NCBI RefSeq assembly: GCF_004794465.1
Contig: NZ_SSDJ01000107.1
Location: forward strand, 42,172-106,171
Source of the DNA: Microbacterium sp. K24
GTDB lineage: Bacteria; Actinomycetota; Actinomycetes; Actinomycetales; Microbacteriaceae
Length of the DNA stretch: 64,000 bases
Direction: 5' to 3'
Every line of letters starts with the position of its first letter. Positions within the stretch are counted from its first letter, which is position 1. The position numbers and the translations under genes were made by a program. The notes beneath the pieces are model-generated. The model saw nothing but the letters and a program-made list of their open reading frames with translations, was not told where the DNA came from and searched no databases. Shown piece after piece: positions 33,609 through 42,534 of the stretch.

Positions 33609-35455
33609 CCCGGGGCATCGATCGTCACCGGAGTCGCCCGTACCATGGGTGAGTTGCGCACGCTGACCGGGCCGTAGGCCTCTGCATCCACACCGGGCGC
33701 GCCCTTCATGGACACCGCGAGCGTCGAGGTGCTGGAGGGCGGGGTGACGACAGCGATTCGCAGCACGTCCCTACCGAGATGCATCGTATGGGATGTCGCC
33801 GCGTACTCGTTCCCGTCCAGCGTCCAGCTCTCGATCGTCGCGCCGACCGGCGCGTAGACGACGAAGTCCGTCGCGATGTCTCCGGGTGTGTAGTACGGCC
33901 CCGTGATGTAGAGAGGGAGTTTCTCGGCATTCTCACGCGTTGTGGAGTTCTGAAGCGTCGCGGTCGTCGTCCATGTGGGTTCCGCCGTCGCCGAGCACTG
34001 ATCTGTGGCGACGGAGACGGCCGCATCGACGTAGTAGTCCATCTTGGAGCCGGTCGTGTCGTTGAAGTACACGCCGACGGTGGTCTCCTCGTCGTTCTCG
34101 ACCGGCAGTATCCCGGCCGCAGGGGAGGTCCCGAGGAGCGCCTGCGCAGCCGGGTCCGCGGTCCACACCTTGATGCGCCCTTCGTCGGCCGAGCGGGTGA
34201 TCGCGTTGACGAAGGCGACGGGATCGGCCGCTCCCTGGGTCATTGCGGCGAACACCGACGAGGTCGCGCCGGCGAAGAAGATGTTCGACTCCACACCCGT
34301 GGGATAGGCGAAATACGCACCGTTGAGAAGAAGAGAGACGGCGTTCTCACTGCTGAGGGTCTCACCCGTCGGAAGCGGCAGGGGCCCGGTCGCGACTAGG
34401 AGGTAGCTCAGGGCGACGGGGTCGACAGAGATCACCCCATCGATCTGATCCCCGAAGCGATCGACCCACCATGCCTTGGCGAGCGCCGCACTCGTCGGGA
34501 AATCCGGAGTCGCCGTGAGATTCGCGATCCAGCGTCCGATCGTGTCCGAATACACCGCCGCGGTCTCGGCATCCAGCGGCATGATCGGCTCCGGGAGGGC
34601 GATGTCGAACTCTGTCGCCGCCGCCTCCTTGACGATCGTCAGCGCGCCGTCAGCGACCTGGATGAGGATGAACGATCCTGGTCCCCCGCCGCTCGCGCGC
34701 GCCTCCGCGTTCCCCTGGAACATCACCAGATAGTTGCGCGGCCCGGCGGCGCCAAGGGCGTTGGGGAGCACCGAGAGGATGCTCTGCGCGGGTTCCAGCA
34801 CGCTCTGCAACCGCTTGAGCGTCGAATCGACGTCAGCGACGCCTCCGTCGACCTGGTCGATGAGCGCGCCACGATCGATTCCCTCAAGCGATGTCAGAGA
34901 AGATCCGATCGACTCTTCCATATCCGTCACGGTCGACGACAGAGTCTGGAGAGCGGCCACATCGACCCGGCCCTGCGCAGGCTTGAGGACATTCAGATCG
35001 AGGGCGCTCGCCGGAGAGAGGACGTCTTCCCCTAGAGAAGACGCGATCTGAGTGACGAGTCGGACGGCGCGAAGATTCTCCGTGAGAGGGATCGGAAGCG
35101 AGGAGGCGAAGCCCCACAGTCTTCCGCTGGTCGCTGCCTCCGCCTGCGCGGCCTCCGCCATGAATGCCTCCGCCGCCGCGGCGGCGGAAGCACTGTCGGA
35201 GGCCAGAAGCGCGGCCTGCATCTCTTCCGCGTGCGGCATCGCCGCAGTGAGATGTGTGCGCGCATCCTGCGCCTGCGCGTAGACGCGCTGACCGGCCCAG
35301 ATAACTGCGGCGATGAGAAGCAGAAGCACGACCGAGACCGCGGCCCACACCCAGGGCCGGATGCGGCGCCTCCGTGCGGGGACGGGCTCTCGTGCGCCTT
35401 CCCGCACTTGCCGGCGAGAAGGGGACGGTGTCTGAGAATCGGGCATCTGGTCCAT
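33599..35455 (-). CDS. DUF4012 membrane-anchored surface protein
   Basis: 618 aa. Cytoplasmic basic N-terminus, one membrane segment (about 33-53), a helical region to about 200 and a large extracellular domain with the DUF4012 core: YLVMFQGNAEARASGGGPGSFILIQV, DFPTSAALAKAWWVDRFG and DGVISVDPVALSYLLVATGPL. DUF4012 proteins are common in actinobacterial and some firmicute surface-polysaccharide loci; biochemical function is unknown. The C-terminal 150 residues are beta-rich with one Cys pair candidate. A typical full-length member. Confidence 0.87.
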   Translation of the reverse strand: MDQMPDSQTPSPSRRQVREGAREPVPARRRRIRPWVWAAVSVVLLLLIAAVIWAGQRVYAQAQDARTHLTAAMPHAEEMQAALLASDSASAAAAAEAFMAEAAQAEAATSGRLWGFASSLPIPLTENLRAVRLVTQIASSLGEDVLSPASALDLNVLKPAQGRVDVAALQTLSSTVTDMEESIGSSLTSLEGIDRGALIDQVDGGVADVDSTLKRLQSVLEPAQSILSVLPNALGAAGPRNYLVMFQGNAEARASGGGPGSFILIQVADGALTIVKEAAATEFDIALPEPIMPLDAETAAVYSDTIGRWIANLTATPDFPTSAALAKAWWVDRFGDQIDGVISVDPVALSYLLVATGPLPLPTGETLSSENAVSLLLNGAYFAYPTGVESNIFFAGATSSVFAAMTQGAADPVAFVNAITRSADEGRIKVWTADPAAQALLGTSPAAGILPVENDEETTVGVYFNDTTGSKMDYYVDAAVSVATDQCSATAEPTWTTTATLQNSTTRENAEKLPLYITGPYYTPGDIATDFVVYAPVGATIESWTLDGNEYAATSHTMHLGRDVLRIAVVTPPSSTSTLAVSMKGAPGVDAEAYGPVSVRNSPMVRATPVTIDAPGCE

Positions 35456-35532
35456 GATTACACGGGTTCGGTCCCGGAGCCCGCGAGAGCCGCGGGAACG
35501 TCAGGACGAGGTCTCGAGGGATTCACGTCGAT

Positions 35533-37818
35533 CTAGCGGCTCATCAGCCGACGTGCTTCGAACGCCAATGCCCCCAAGCGGGAGCTCCTCGAGACGAATG
35601 AATACGGTGACTGCGTGGCACCGAACTTGCGGTAGAACTCCTCGATCGGCTCGAGCATGGATCCTTCGAAGTCGAAAGCGTCAGTGAACTCGCCAGCGGC
35701 TTGAATCGCCCGCCAGTGCACGAGGTTGCCCGCCCCGTTCTTTCGGAGTTCTGGATCCGCGCCGGTGACGAGCAGGTACGCCTTCGCCTGATCCCCGACG
35801 ATGTAGGCAGCAGCGTGCGCACGCCCGCCCGCATCGCGCGCGATCAGAGCACGACGATGCGCGTGACGATGCGCGCTCGCATCGATTCTCCGGAGAAGAT
35901 CCCGCGAGTAGGGAAGAGACTTCCCCTGCCGCGCAAACGTCATCTCAGCGAGATCGAGCACATCTTCGACATCATCGCTCTCGGTGACCTCGAGGATTCG
36001 CTCAGCCTGCTTGACTAGGTTCCGGGTGGTCTTGCTGAAACCGGCCAACAACTGCGCCTGGTCCTGAATCCCGTCGAGCACGTAGCTGTATCGCGTTGTC
36101 TGCGAGAAACCGCTCCAATAGAACGGCAACCAGTTGGTCACCTCGGAATGGAAGTTCTGGCGGAAGACATCGTGCGTGGGCAGGCCGGCGATCAGCCGCG
36201 AATACAAATCCTTCTCCCGAGCCAGGCGTTTCGAAGACGACTCCGGGATCCGCTCGATCCACGGGCCGAGCGCCTGCGTCAGCGACGGTTGACTCAGGAC
36301 ACGAAGTCCCAGCTTCTTCGTCGCGACGAACGGAAGCCGGGCGACGACACGACCGCCCTCTTCGATCTCGACAGCGTCCCATCGGCCCGGCGCCGTCGCG
36401 TCGAGCCACCATGGCTGCTGGAAGATGGAGTAGTGGCCCACGCCGGCGGCGAGATCGCGATCAGTCTCCTGCACCTTCTCCGTCTTCCTGTTCCGCGTCT
36501 CCGCACTCGCTCCGCCGGTCGTGATCCGGGCGGGTGGCTGATTCCGCATCACCGGCAGCCCCACTGCCTCGAACGAGGCCATCATCGCGCCGTCGACGTC
36601 TTCCGCGACTCGGTCGAGCCCGAATGAGGCGCAGTACCCGCCCGCTTCGTACCCACCCTCGTCGAGGACGTCCTTTGTCGGGAGGTATCCGATCACCTGG
36701 TCTGCGCAGCCGACGCACATCACGTGACGAGACGTGTCTCGGTCACGCAGCCGCTGAGCGTAGGCGACGACGACCTCGCCACTCACGGTGTACAGGACAA
36801 GCGAATCGCCGATGGCCAGACGACCGAAGCTCACGTCAGCCGCTCCCGGGCCCACGACGAATCGATCCGCTTCCACTGTCACGCGCGATCCATGGACCTC
36901 GATCGGACGGATCGGTACCGCCGACCCCACCGCCTTGACAACAAGACTCGCGAGGCTGCCACACCAGGCCTCATACGTCGGCCAGGTCATGTCCTCGAAG
37001 AGCCTGCCTGTTGCGAGTTGGCGGAGTCGTCTGCGAGTACTGTGCACCTTCGCGCTCGCGTTCGGACGAACGTCACCGGAGAAGCCCTGCAAAAAGAGGA
37101 TCGGCATCGCATCGTCGGCGAGCGCCGCGCGCAGCTCCCGACGCACGTAGCCGGGGAAGTGACTGTCGACCCCATTGCGGACCGGCCCGCCGACCGGGTG
37201 ACACGCGTAATTCCAGAGGATCGCCAGCGGGCGGTCGGAAGAGTCTTTCACCACGACGGCCGTCAACTGCTCGTCTGTCTGCCCCTCCGGATTCGGAGCG
37301 TTGACCACGTCATTGATCCGTGGGCGTCGGGCCACGACCAGCTTCTTGCGAAGCCGCCGGTTGATGCTGTGCTCGGCGATCGTCTCCCCCACGGCCAGCG
37401 TGACCGGCTGTGGGACGGCGCTCAGGGCCTGCTCGACACCCAGGCGGACCTCGTCGGCAACCCAGCTCATGTAGGCGGGATCGGGCCGACCGAGAACAGG
37501 TTTGCTGGCGTCGGTCATGGGTGCGCGATGAGTGTGGCTCGCCGCTACCACGATCCGGTCGGCCGGCAGGGGCGCCGCCGCCGCTTCGACGGCTTCCCGC
37601 ACCTTTGAGCCGGGGTAGAGCAGGTCGAGAGTCACGATGAGCATCGCCGGCTCATCCGATTCCATCCACAGCGCGAGGACGTTCACTTCAAGATCCGAGA
37701 CGATCCCCTGCCATGGAAGGGAGCCGGAGTCGGAAGCCCCCAGCGGCACCTGATCGCCCGGCGAGATGCGCCGCGAGACGGCGGCCGCCCGCACCGTTCC
37801 AGCAGGGAGAGTTGACAT
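35533..37818 (-). CDS. Neutral ceramidase-like domain fused to a FemAB/GNAT-type acyltransferase
   Basis: 761 aa. Residues 1-435 resemble neutral/alkaline non-lysosomal ceramidase proteins: ASHTHRAPM (His95, His97), WNYACHPVGG (second metal-site His), SHFPGYVRREL and FLQGFSGDVRPN. There is no signal peptide, so it should be cytoplasmic. Residues 460-761 match the FemAB/Acetyltransf_6 fold: YSIFQQPWWLDA at the start, GFSKTTRNLVKQAER in the middle, and FDFEGSMLEPIEEFYRKFGA near the end. The two halves are in one uninterrupted frame. Such a fusion is not one I know. The ATG at 37818 lies 7 nt after TAGGAT; a GTG at 37824 is less likely. Substrates unknown. Confidence 0.78.
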   Translation of the reverse strand: MSTLPAGTVRAAAVSRRISPGDQVPLGASDSGSLPWQGIVSDLEVNVLALWMESDEPAMLIVTLDLLYPGSKVREAVEAAAAPLPADRIVVAASHTHRAPMTDASKPVLGRPDPAYMSWVADEVRLGVEQALSAVPQPVTLAVGETIAEHSINRRLRKKLVVARRPRINDVVNAPNPEGQTDEQLTAVVVKDSSDRPLAILWNYACHPVGGPVRNGVDSHFPGYVRRELRAALADDAMPILFLQGFSGDVRPNASAKVHSTRRRLRQLATGRLFEDMTWPTYEAWCGSLASLVVKAVGSAVPIRPIEVHGSRVTVEADRFVVGPGAADVSFGRLAIGDSLVLYTVSGEVVVAYAQRLRDRDTSRHVMCVGCADQVIGYLPTKDVLDEGGYEAGGYCASFGLDRVAEDVDGAMMASFEAVGLPVMRNQPPARITTGGASAETRNRKTEKVQETDRDLAAGVGHYSIFQQPWWLDATAPGRWDAVEIEEGGRVVARLPFVATKKLGLRVLSQPSLTQALGPWIERIPESSSKRLAREKDLYSRLIAGLPTHDVFRQNFHSEVTNWLPFYWSGFSQTTRYSYVLDGIQDQAQLLAGFSKTTRNLVKQAERILEVTESDDVEDVLDLAEMTFARQGKSLPYSRDLLRRIDASAHRHAHRRALIARDAGGRAHAAAYIVGDQAKAYLLVTGADPELRKNGAGNLVHWRAIQAAGEFTDAFDFEGSMLEPIEEFYRKFGATQSPYSFVSRSSRLGALAFEARRLMSR

Positions 37819-37825
37819 CGTCACG

Positions 37826-37831
37826 ATCCTA
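37826..37831 (-). promoter_or_regulatory. -10 box of the ceramidase-FemAB gene, probable leaderless
   Basis: Minus-strand TAGGAT, 7 nt before ATG at 37818. Confidence 0.45.
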
Positions 37832-37868
37832 TCGTCGCGATGGTCTCTCGCCTTATCGTGCTGTGGGC

Positions 37869-37874
37869 CAGAAT
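37869..37874 (+). promoter_or_regulatory. -10-like box of the flippase gene, possibly leaderless
   Basis: CAGAAT followed by 6 nt and ATG at 37881. Weaker than the other boxes because the first base is C. Confidence 0.35.
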
Positions 37875-37880
37875 GAGATC

Positions 37881-39176
37881 ATGCAATTCAGGCGACTTCG
37901 GTTGGGTTCGGCGTCGCGTGGAGTTCTGGCGATCACGTCGGGAACGCTTGTTGGCCAGATCATCGTGGCCGTCGCCACCCCGTTCCTTTCTCGGATTTAT
38001 CCGCCGGAGGCCTTCGGCGCCTTCTCGACCGCGCTCGCCATCGCCAGCGCTGTAGGCCCGGCGACAGCCCTGAAGTTCGACTCCGCGATCCTGCTGCCCC
38101 CGAAGGATGCGGATGCGCGGAATCTGCTCATCCTCGCCATCCTCTCGACCACGGTCGTCGCCGTTCTCTCGGGCGTCGTCGTCGCCCTTGTCGGGCCGCT
38201 GGCGCTCCCCTCGATGATGGATGCCATCCCTTTCGCCGCCCTCTGGATCGCGGCGCTCATCCTGACCACGGGGTTGTTCACGAGTCTTGTTCAAGCCGCG
38301 CTGCGGTCGAAGAGCTACGGCCTGGTCGGCTGGCGCTCGGCGATCCAATCGATAGGCACTACAGCCGCACAACTGGCGTTCGGACTCCTCAGCCCCTCTC
38401 CGACCGGGTTGCTGGGCGGTGCGCTCCTCGGACGCCTGCTCGGTTTCGGAGCTCTGACGCGATCCTTGAAACCCCTGCGAGCGGCACGGGGCGGTGCCTC
38501 CATGCGTGATCTCGCTCGCACCTACTGGCGCAGCCCGGCGATCCTGGCGCCTTCGTCTCTGCTCAACTCCCTCGGGAGTCAGTTGCCGCTCATCTTGCTC
38601 TCCGCCTGGTTCGGTTCCGGCGCAGCGGGCCAGCTGGGGATGGCGCAGCGCTTGGTCTTCCTCCCCGCCGCGCTCATCGGCGCAGCTCTCGCGCAGGTCT
38701 TCGGTGCGGAGATCGCCCAACGGCTCAGGGACGGTGCCGGCTCCTCGCGGGCGCTGTACCTCCGGGCGACGTGGCGCATCACGGCGATCGCCGCTCCGAT
38801 GTGCATCATCATTCTGGCCGTCGCCCCCTGGGCGCTGCCGTGGATTCTGGGCAGCGATTGGGAGGCGAGCGGATACCTCGCCCAAGGGATGGCGATCTCG
38901 GCGAGTGTGAGCCTCGTCGTCTCACCGTTGAGCCAGGTGTACACCGTTCACCAGTCCGTCGCGTCCCTCGCCATCGATGCCTCGCGGGTGGCTTTGATCC
39001 TCGCCGCAGGCGCCATCGCGCTGGCTCTGGGGCTCGATGTCATTGACATGGTCTGGATGATGTACGGCGCTCAGGTCCTGAACTACATCGCCACCTGGCT
39101 GTACGGCCTACGAATTGTCTCGAGGAAGGTATCGCATGCGGCGCCCGATCAAGATCTACCGCAATCTGAGCTATGA
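37881..39176 (+). CDS. Wzx-like lipid-linked oligosaccharide flippase
   Basis: 431 aa with about twelve hydrophobic segments in the MATE/Wzx (MVF) arrangement: LAITSGTLVGQIIVAVATPFLSRIYPPEAFG at the N-terminus is the usual Wzx start. It would flip undecaprenyl-linked repeat units to the outer face of the membrane. The ATG at 37881 gives the usual N-terminus; the frame is open further upstream, but that part lies antisense to the ceramidase-FemAB gene. Its last 41 bp overlap the acetyltransferase gene that follows. Confidence 0.87.
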   Translation: MQFRRLRLGSASRGVLAITSGTLVGQIIVAVATPFLSRIYPPEAFGAFSTALAIASAVGPATALKFDSAILLPPKDADARNLLILAILSTTVVAVLSGVVVALVGPLALPSMMDAIPFAALWIAALILTTGLFTSLVQAALRSKSYGLVGWRSAIQSIGTTAAQLAFGLLSPSPTGLLGGALLGRLLGFGALTRSLKPLRAARGGASMRDLARTYWRSPAILAPSSLLNSLGSQLPLILLSAWFGSGAAGQLGMAQRLVFLPAALIGAALAQVFGAEIAQRLRDGAGSSRALYLRATWRITAIAAPMCIIILAVAPWALPWILGSDWEASGYLAQGMAISASVSLVVSPLSQVYTVHQSVASLAIDASRVALILAAGAIALALGLDVIDMVWMMYGAQVLNYIATWLYGLRIVSRKVSHAAPDQDLPQSEL

Positions 39177-39675
39177 GTGGCCCGACGATGAAGCTGTCCC
39201 CGCCCGTTCGCTGGCGATGAAAGACATCGACGCGGAGAACGCGCACCTCGTGAGGGCGATCCGCGAGGATTCGCTTGCCCGCGTATTCGTGCGCTTCTCC
39301 GACGAAGGTCGGCATGGCGTCTTCGCCCTGGTCGATGGAGTCCCCGCCGGACACGCGTGGATCACAGCTCCCATCGACCGAGCTGCCGTGGTGAACTCCT
39401 ACGCACGGTTGGAGGCAGGAGAATGCCTCATCCATTACTGCTTCGTCGATCCGCGACACCGCGGGCGCGGCATCTATCGAGAAATGCTGCACGAGCTGAC
39501 GGCATGGGCTCTCGACTCGGGAGCCGGCCGCGTGCTCGTCGATACCGGTAGAGACAACATCTCGTCGCAGCGAGGCATCGTGCGCGCCGGTTTCGCCGCA
39601 CGCCAGGAGACCACCGATATCGTCGTCGCCCGACGACTGGTGTGGAGCCGCCGCCGTCCGTTCAGACGACTCTGA
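39136..39675 (+). CDS. GNAT-family acetyltransferase
   Basis: 179 aa. The GNAT motif A appears as IHYCFVDPRHRGRGIYREMLHELTAWAL (about residues 97-124, R-x-x-G-x-G as R-H-R-G-R-G) followed by VLVDTGRDNISSQRGIVRAGFAARQE. The ATG at 39136 has GAGGAAGG 7 nt upstream and overlaps the flippase 3' end by 41 bp, so the two are coupled. A role in acetylating a sugar precursor is plausible from context only. Confidence 0.8.
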   Translation: MRRPIKIYRNLSYEWPDDEAVPARSLAMKDIDAENAHLVRAIREDSLARVFVRFSDEGRHGVFALVDGVPAGHAWITAPIDRAAVVNSYARLEAGECLIHYCFVDPRHRGRGIYREMLHELTAWALDSGAGRVLVDTGRDNISSQRGIVRAGFAARQETTDIVVARRLVWSRRRPFRRL

Positions 39676-39701
39676 GCGCGTCGCCCGGCAGTCGTCACTG
39701 C

Positions 39702-41084
39702 TCAACGTCTCTGCGAAGCGAAAGAGCGTTCAGGGATCAAACCGGGCAGAACACCGCGCCCCGCGTCACGGATGTCGTAGTCGCGAGGCATGATGGCCAG
39801 CAGTACCAGCGCGGCCACCAGGCCATGCGACAGCATCGCGGTGAGTACCGACGTATTCGAGAGCGCGACGGTGGGCATCGTCATGATCACCCCGACCACG
39901 CCCACAGGAATTCCCGCGGAAACCCGGTCCAACACCTTGAGGTACAACAAGAGCACGACACCGGCACCGACCAAACCCGCCCAGCCGAAGTTGGCGAAAC
40001 CATCGGCGAACATGTTCGCGTTTGCTGCCATGGTGGGCAGCCCCGCCATCCACTCTCCGATCACGTAGGGGGGCGTGCGATTGTAGGGATATTCGACGAA
40101 CCCTCTGAGAATCGAATGGCCCAAGTGAACCTGAGGGTTCTCGGAGAAGAACTCGGCGTACACCGAGGTGAAGACGCCGGGTGTGACGAGGAAGCGGCGC
40201 GAGAGCAGGGAGGTGAGAAGAATCGAGTTCGTCAGGTGGTCGACGATCGCCGACAACAGGATCATCCCGGAGGCGCCCCAGATGAGGGCAAGCCCGTCAG
40301 CGGTGCGCCGACGTCGACGCAGGAAGAAAGCGATGATCAGCCACGCAGGGATCGCGAACAGCATGCTCTTGAAACCTGTCGTGGAATAGAGGATCAGTTG
40401 CCCGATGATCCCCCATGCGGTCCAGAGCTGGCGACGCAGGAACAGACCTCGAGCGACCATCATCGGATTTACTACGTTCGCCTGGATGAAGACCAGATAA
40501 CTGAGGATGCCGATGCCCTCGAGGTTGTTCGCATACTCCTCGCGCACGTCGTAGACGTCGAGTAGGTCGAGGAATCTGAGGCTGATCCCCTGTGTGAACG
40601 CGAGCAGCGCGTACGTCACGACGGAGATGATGATGAGGGCGAGCCAGATCGATGTCGGCGATACTGCGAAGTTCAGAGGCCGGACGGTTCCGCGTACGCC
40701 GAGGCAGATGCCGACGAAGACCGCTGAGACGACGACGCCCAGGAGGATGGCCTCGTTGTCCTCACGATACGGCGTGTACGAGGCCATCAGGATCGTCGGA
40801 GCGACGGTCACGACGTAGAGCACCCAGAGCACAACGCTCGACGCCCGCTCGATACGACGAGGGAGCGCAAGCGCCGCGACGATCGCAGTGATCAGGGAGA
40901 TGATGACGGCTTCAGTATGCGGCTCGCGATATCGGTATCCGAGGTAGCCGAAAGGCGGCGCGATGAGGTCGGCGTATACCCAGTGCAACAGGAAGGCGAA
41001 AACGATGACGCCCAGCGGGACAAGCACGAACTCACGGCCGGGGAATTTGACAGCACTGCGCAACGAACTCTCCGATGAGGTCAT
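39702..41084 (-). CDS. Wzy-like polysaccharide polymerase
   Basis: 460 aa with about eleven hydrophobic segments and a large loop between late segments (RFLVTPGVFTSVYAEFFSENPQVHLGHSILRGFVEYPYN...), as in O-antigen polymerases that join lipid-linked repeat units. Sequence identity in this family is always low, so the call rests on topology and on its place between flippase and glycosyltransferase genes. The ATG at 41084 has GGAAAG upstream; a GTG at 41102 is possible. Confidence 0.8.
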   Translation of the reverse strand: MTSSESSLRSAVKFPGREFVLVPLGVIVFAFLLHWVYADLIAPPFGYLGYRYREPHTEAVIISLITAIVAALALPRRIERASSVVLWVLYVVTVAPTILMASYTPYREDNEAILLGVVVSAVFVGICLGVRGTVRPLNFAVSPTSIWLALIIISVVTYALLAFTQGISLRFLDLLDVYDVREEYANNLEGIGILSYLVFIQANVVNPMMVARGLFLRRQLWTAWGIIGQLILYSTTGFKSMLFAIPAWLIIAFFLRRRRRTADGLALIWGASGMILLSAIVDHLTNSILLTSLLSRRFLVTPGVFTSVYAEFFSENPQVHLGHSILRGFVEYPYNRTPPYVIGEWMAGLPTMAANANMFADGFANFGWAGLVGAGVVLLLYLKVLDRVSAGIPVGVVGVIMTMPTVALSNTSVLTAMLSHGLVAALVLLAIMPRDYDIRDAGRGVLPGLIPERSFASQRR

Positions 41085-41161
41085 GCTGTCTTTCCGTTCC
41101 ACAGGGCACGAGCCTACCCATTAAATGTCGCCGAGGCGGGGCACCTCGGTCGTTCGTACGT

Positions 41162-41935
41162 TCAGTGCTTGTCAATACTCCCCAACGACACGATGACCTC
41201 GGGCTGCGGGTATGTGATCAGCACGGCGTCACGTCTGCCGTAGAAGACGAACTGGCTTCCTGCGGCAACCGCACTCGCCCCTGCTCCGAGCGCTGCGACG
41301 AAGTCGTCGACATCTGACGCTCCGCCGAGGGCGATCACCGGGACCCGGACCGAGCCGGCGACGAGGCGGAGAGCCTCGAGGTCGTACCCGTTCCGAACGC
41401 CTTCCCGGTCGATCGCTGAGACGATGATCTCGCCTACCCCGAGCTCGACCGCTCGCCGGGCGAGGTCATCCACCTGCTCGTTCTCGTCACGGCCCCCCGA
41501 AGCGGCTACCGCGACCAGCGTGCCGTCGTGTCGGCGTCGGAAATCGATGCTCGCGACGACGCTTTGGGATCCGAGTTCGGCCGCCATCGACTCGACGGAG
41601 GCCGGTGCGGCGAAGAGCGCGGAATTGACGATCACCTTTTCGATTCCGAGACCGACGACACGACGCGCCTGATCGACCGTGCGAAGCCCCCCGCCGTAGG
41701 CCACCGGCATGAATGCCTCCGACGCGATGTCGGCGAGGATGTCGTACGCCGGATCACTGAGCGATCGACTGGCCGCGATGTCGACGACGACCAGCTCATC
41801 GACCTGCTTCTCGTTGAAGATCTTGACAGCATTGATGGGGTCCCCCAGATACCGAGGGCTGCGGTACTGCCGCGTCTTGACCAGCCAGCCGCCTTCATCG
41901 ATCTGGAGAACGGGTATCACCCGCGGCCCGATCAT
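41162..41935 (-). CDS. hisF: HisF-like cyclase subunit for sugar amidination
   Basis: 257 aa (beta/alpha)8 barrel related to imidazole glycerol phosphate synthase HisF: RVIPVLQIDEGGWLVKT (Asp at the strand-1 end), ELVVVDIAASRS, PVAYGGGLRT, KVIVNSALF and VPVIALGGASDVDDF. It is coupled to a HisH-like glutaminase (4-bp overlap) within a glycan locus and near a WbpG-type amidotransferase. In Pseudomonas O-antigen clusters such HisF2/HisH2 pairs supply ammonia for converting acetamido to acetamidino sugars, so this copy probably does not serve histidine synthesis. Confidence 0.85.
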   Translation of the reverse strand: MIGPRVIPVLQIDEGGWLVKTRQYRSPRYLGDPINAVKIFNEKQVDELVVVDIAASRSLSDPAYDILADIASEAFMPVAYGGGLRTVDQARRVVGLGIEKVIVNSALFAAPASVESMAAELGSQSVVASIDFRRRHDGTLVAVAASGGRDENEQVDDLARRAVELGVGEIIVSAIDREGVRNGYDLEALRLVAGSVRVPVIALGGASDVDDFVAALGAGASAVAAGSQFVFYGRRDAVLITYPQPEVIVSLGSIDKH

Positions 41936-42534
41936 GAACGGCTCCACTGATCGAGCATCTGCATGCCGAACGCATGGCTCTTCTCCGGGTGGAACTGGGC
42001 CCCGGTGACGTTCTCCCGCTGCACCATCGACGTGAACTCGCCTCCGTAGTCGCTGCGCGCCAGCTCATCCCGCTCATCAGACACGACCACGCGGTAGCTG
42101 TGCACGAAGTAGAACCGGTGCCCCGCCGGGAGCGCGTCGACGAGGGCGGCGGGCTTGCGTATCTCCAACTGATTCCAGCCCATGTGGGGCACCCGCATCC
42201 CCTGCGAGTCGTCGAAACGCACACTGCTCCCGGGAATCAGTCCCAGCCCAGCCGACACCCCCTCCTCGCTCGAATCGAGCAGCAGCTGCATCCCGAGGCA
42301 GATACCGAGCACTGGACGACCGGTGCGCGCTTGCTCATGGATCGCCGCGTCGAATCCCCCGGCGCGGAGTTTCGCCGTCGCGGCGTCGAAGGCGCCGACG
42401 CCGGGCAGGAGCAGGCGGTCCGCGCGGGCGATCCGCCCGGGGTCTGAAGAGAGTTCGGCCTCCTGGCCGATGCGCCGGAACATGTTGATCAGCGAACCGA
42501 TGTTCCCGACCCCGTAATCGACGATCGTGATCAT
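41932..42534 (-). CDS. hisH: HisH-like glutamine amidotransferase subunit
   Basis: 200 aa class I glutaminase. Nucleophile Cys in GRPVLGICLGMQLLLDSSEEG (near residue 81) and the catalytic His-Pro-Glu in GAQFHPEKSHAFGMQML (near residue 180). N-terminus ITIVDYGVGNIGSLINMF is typical. ATG at 42534 overlaps the upstream glycosyltransferase stop by 4 bp; the frame is open to 42648 but within that gene. It delivers ammonia to the HisF-like partner. Confidence 0.9.
   Translation of the reverse strand: MITIVDYGVGNIGSLINMFRRIGQEAELSSDPGRIARADRLLLPGVGAFDAATAKLRAGGFDAAIHEQARTGRPVLGICLGMQLLLDSSEEGVSAGLGLIPGSSVRFDDSQGMRVPHMGWNQLEIRKPAALVDALPAGHRFYFVHSYRVVVSDERDELARSDYGGEFTSMVQRENVTGAQFHPEKSHAFGMQMLDQWSRS

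Noticed and set aside
41162..42534. HisF/HisH as the histidine biosynthesis pair
   Set aside because: No other his genes are nearby and the pair is embedded and coupled within glycosyltransferase and WbpG-type genes.
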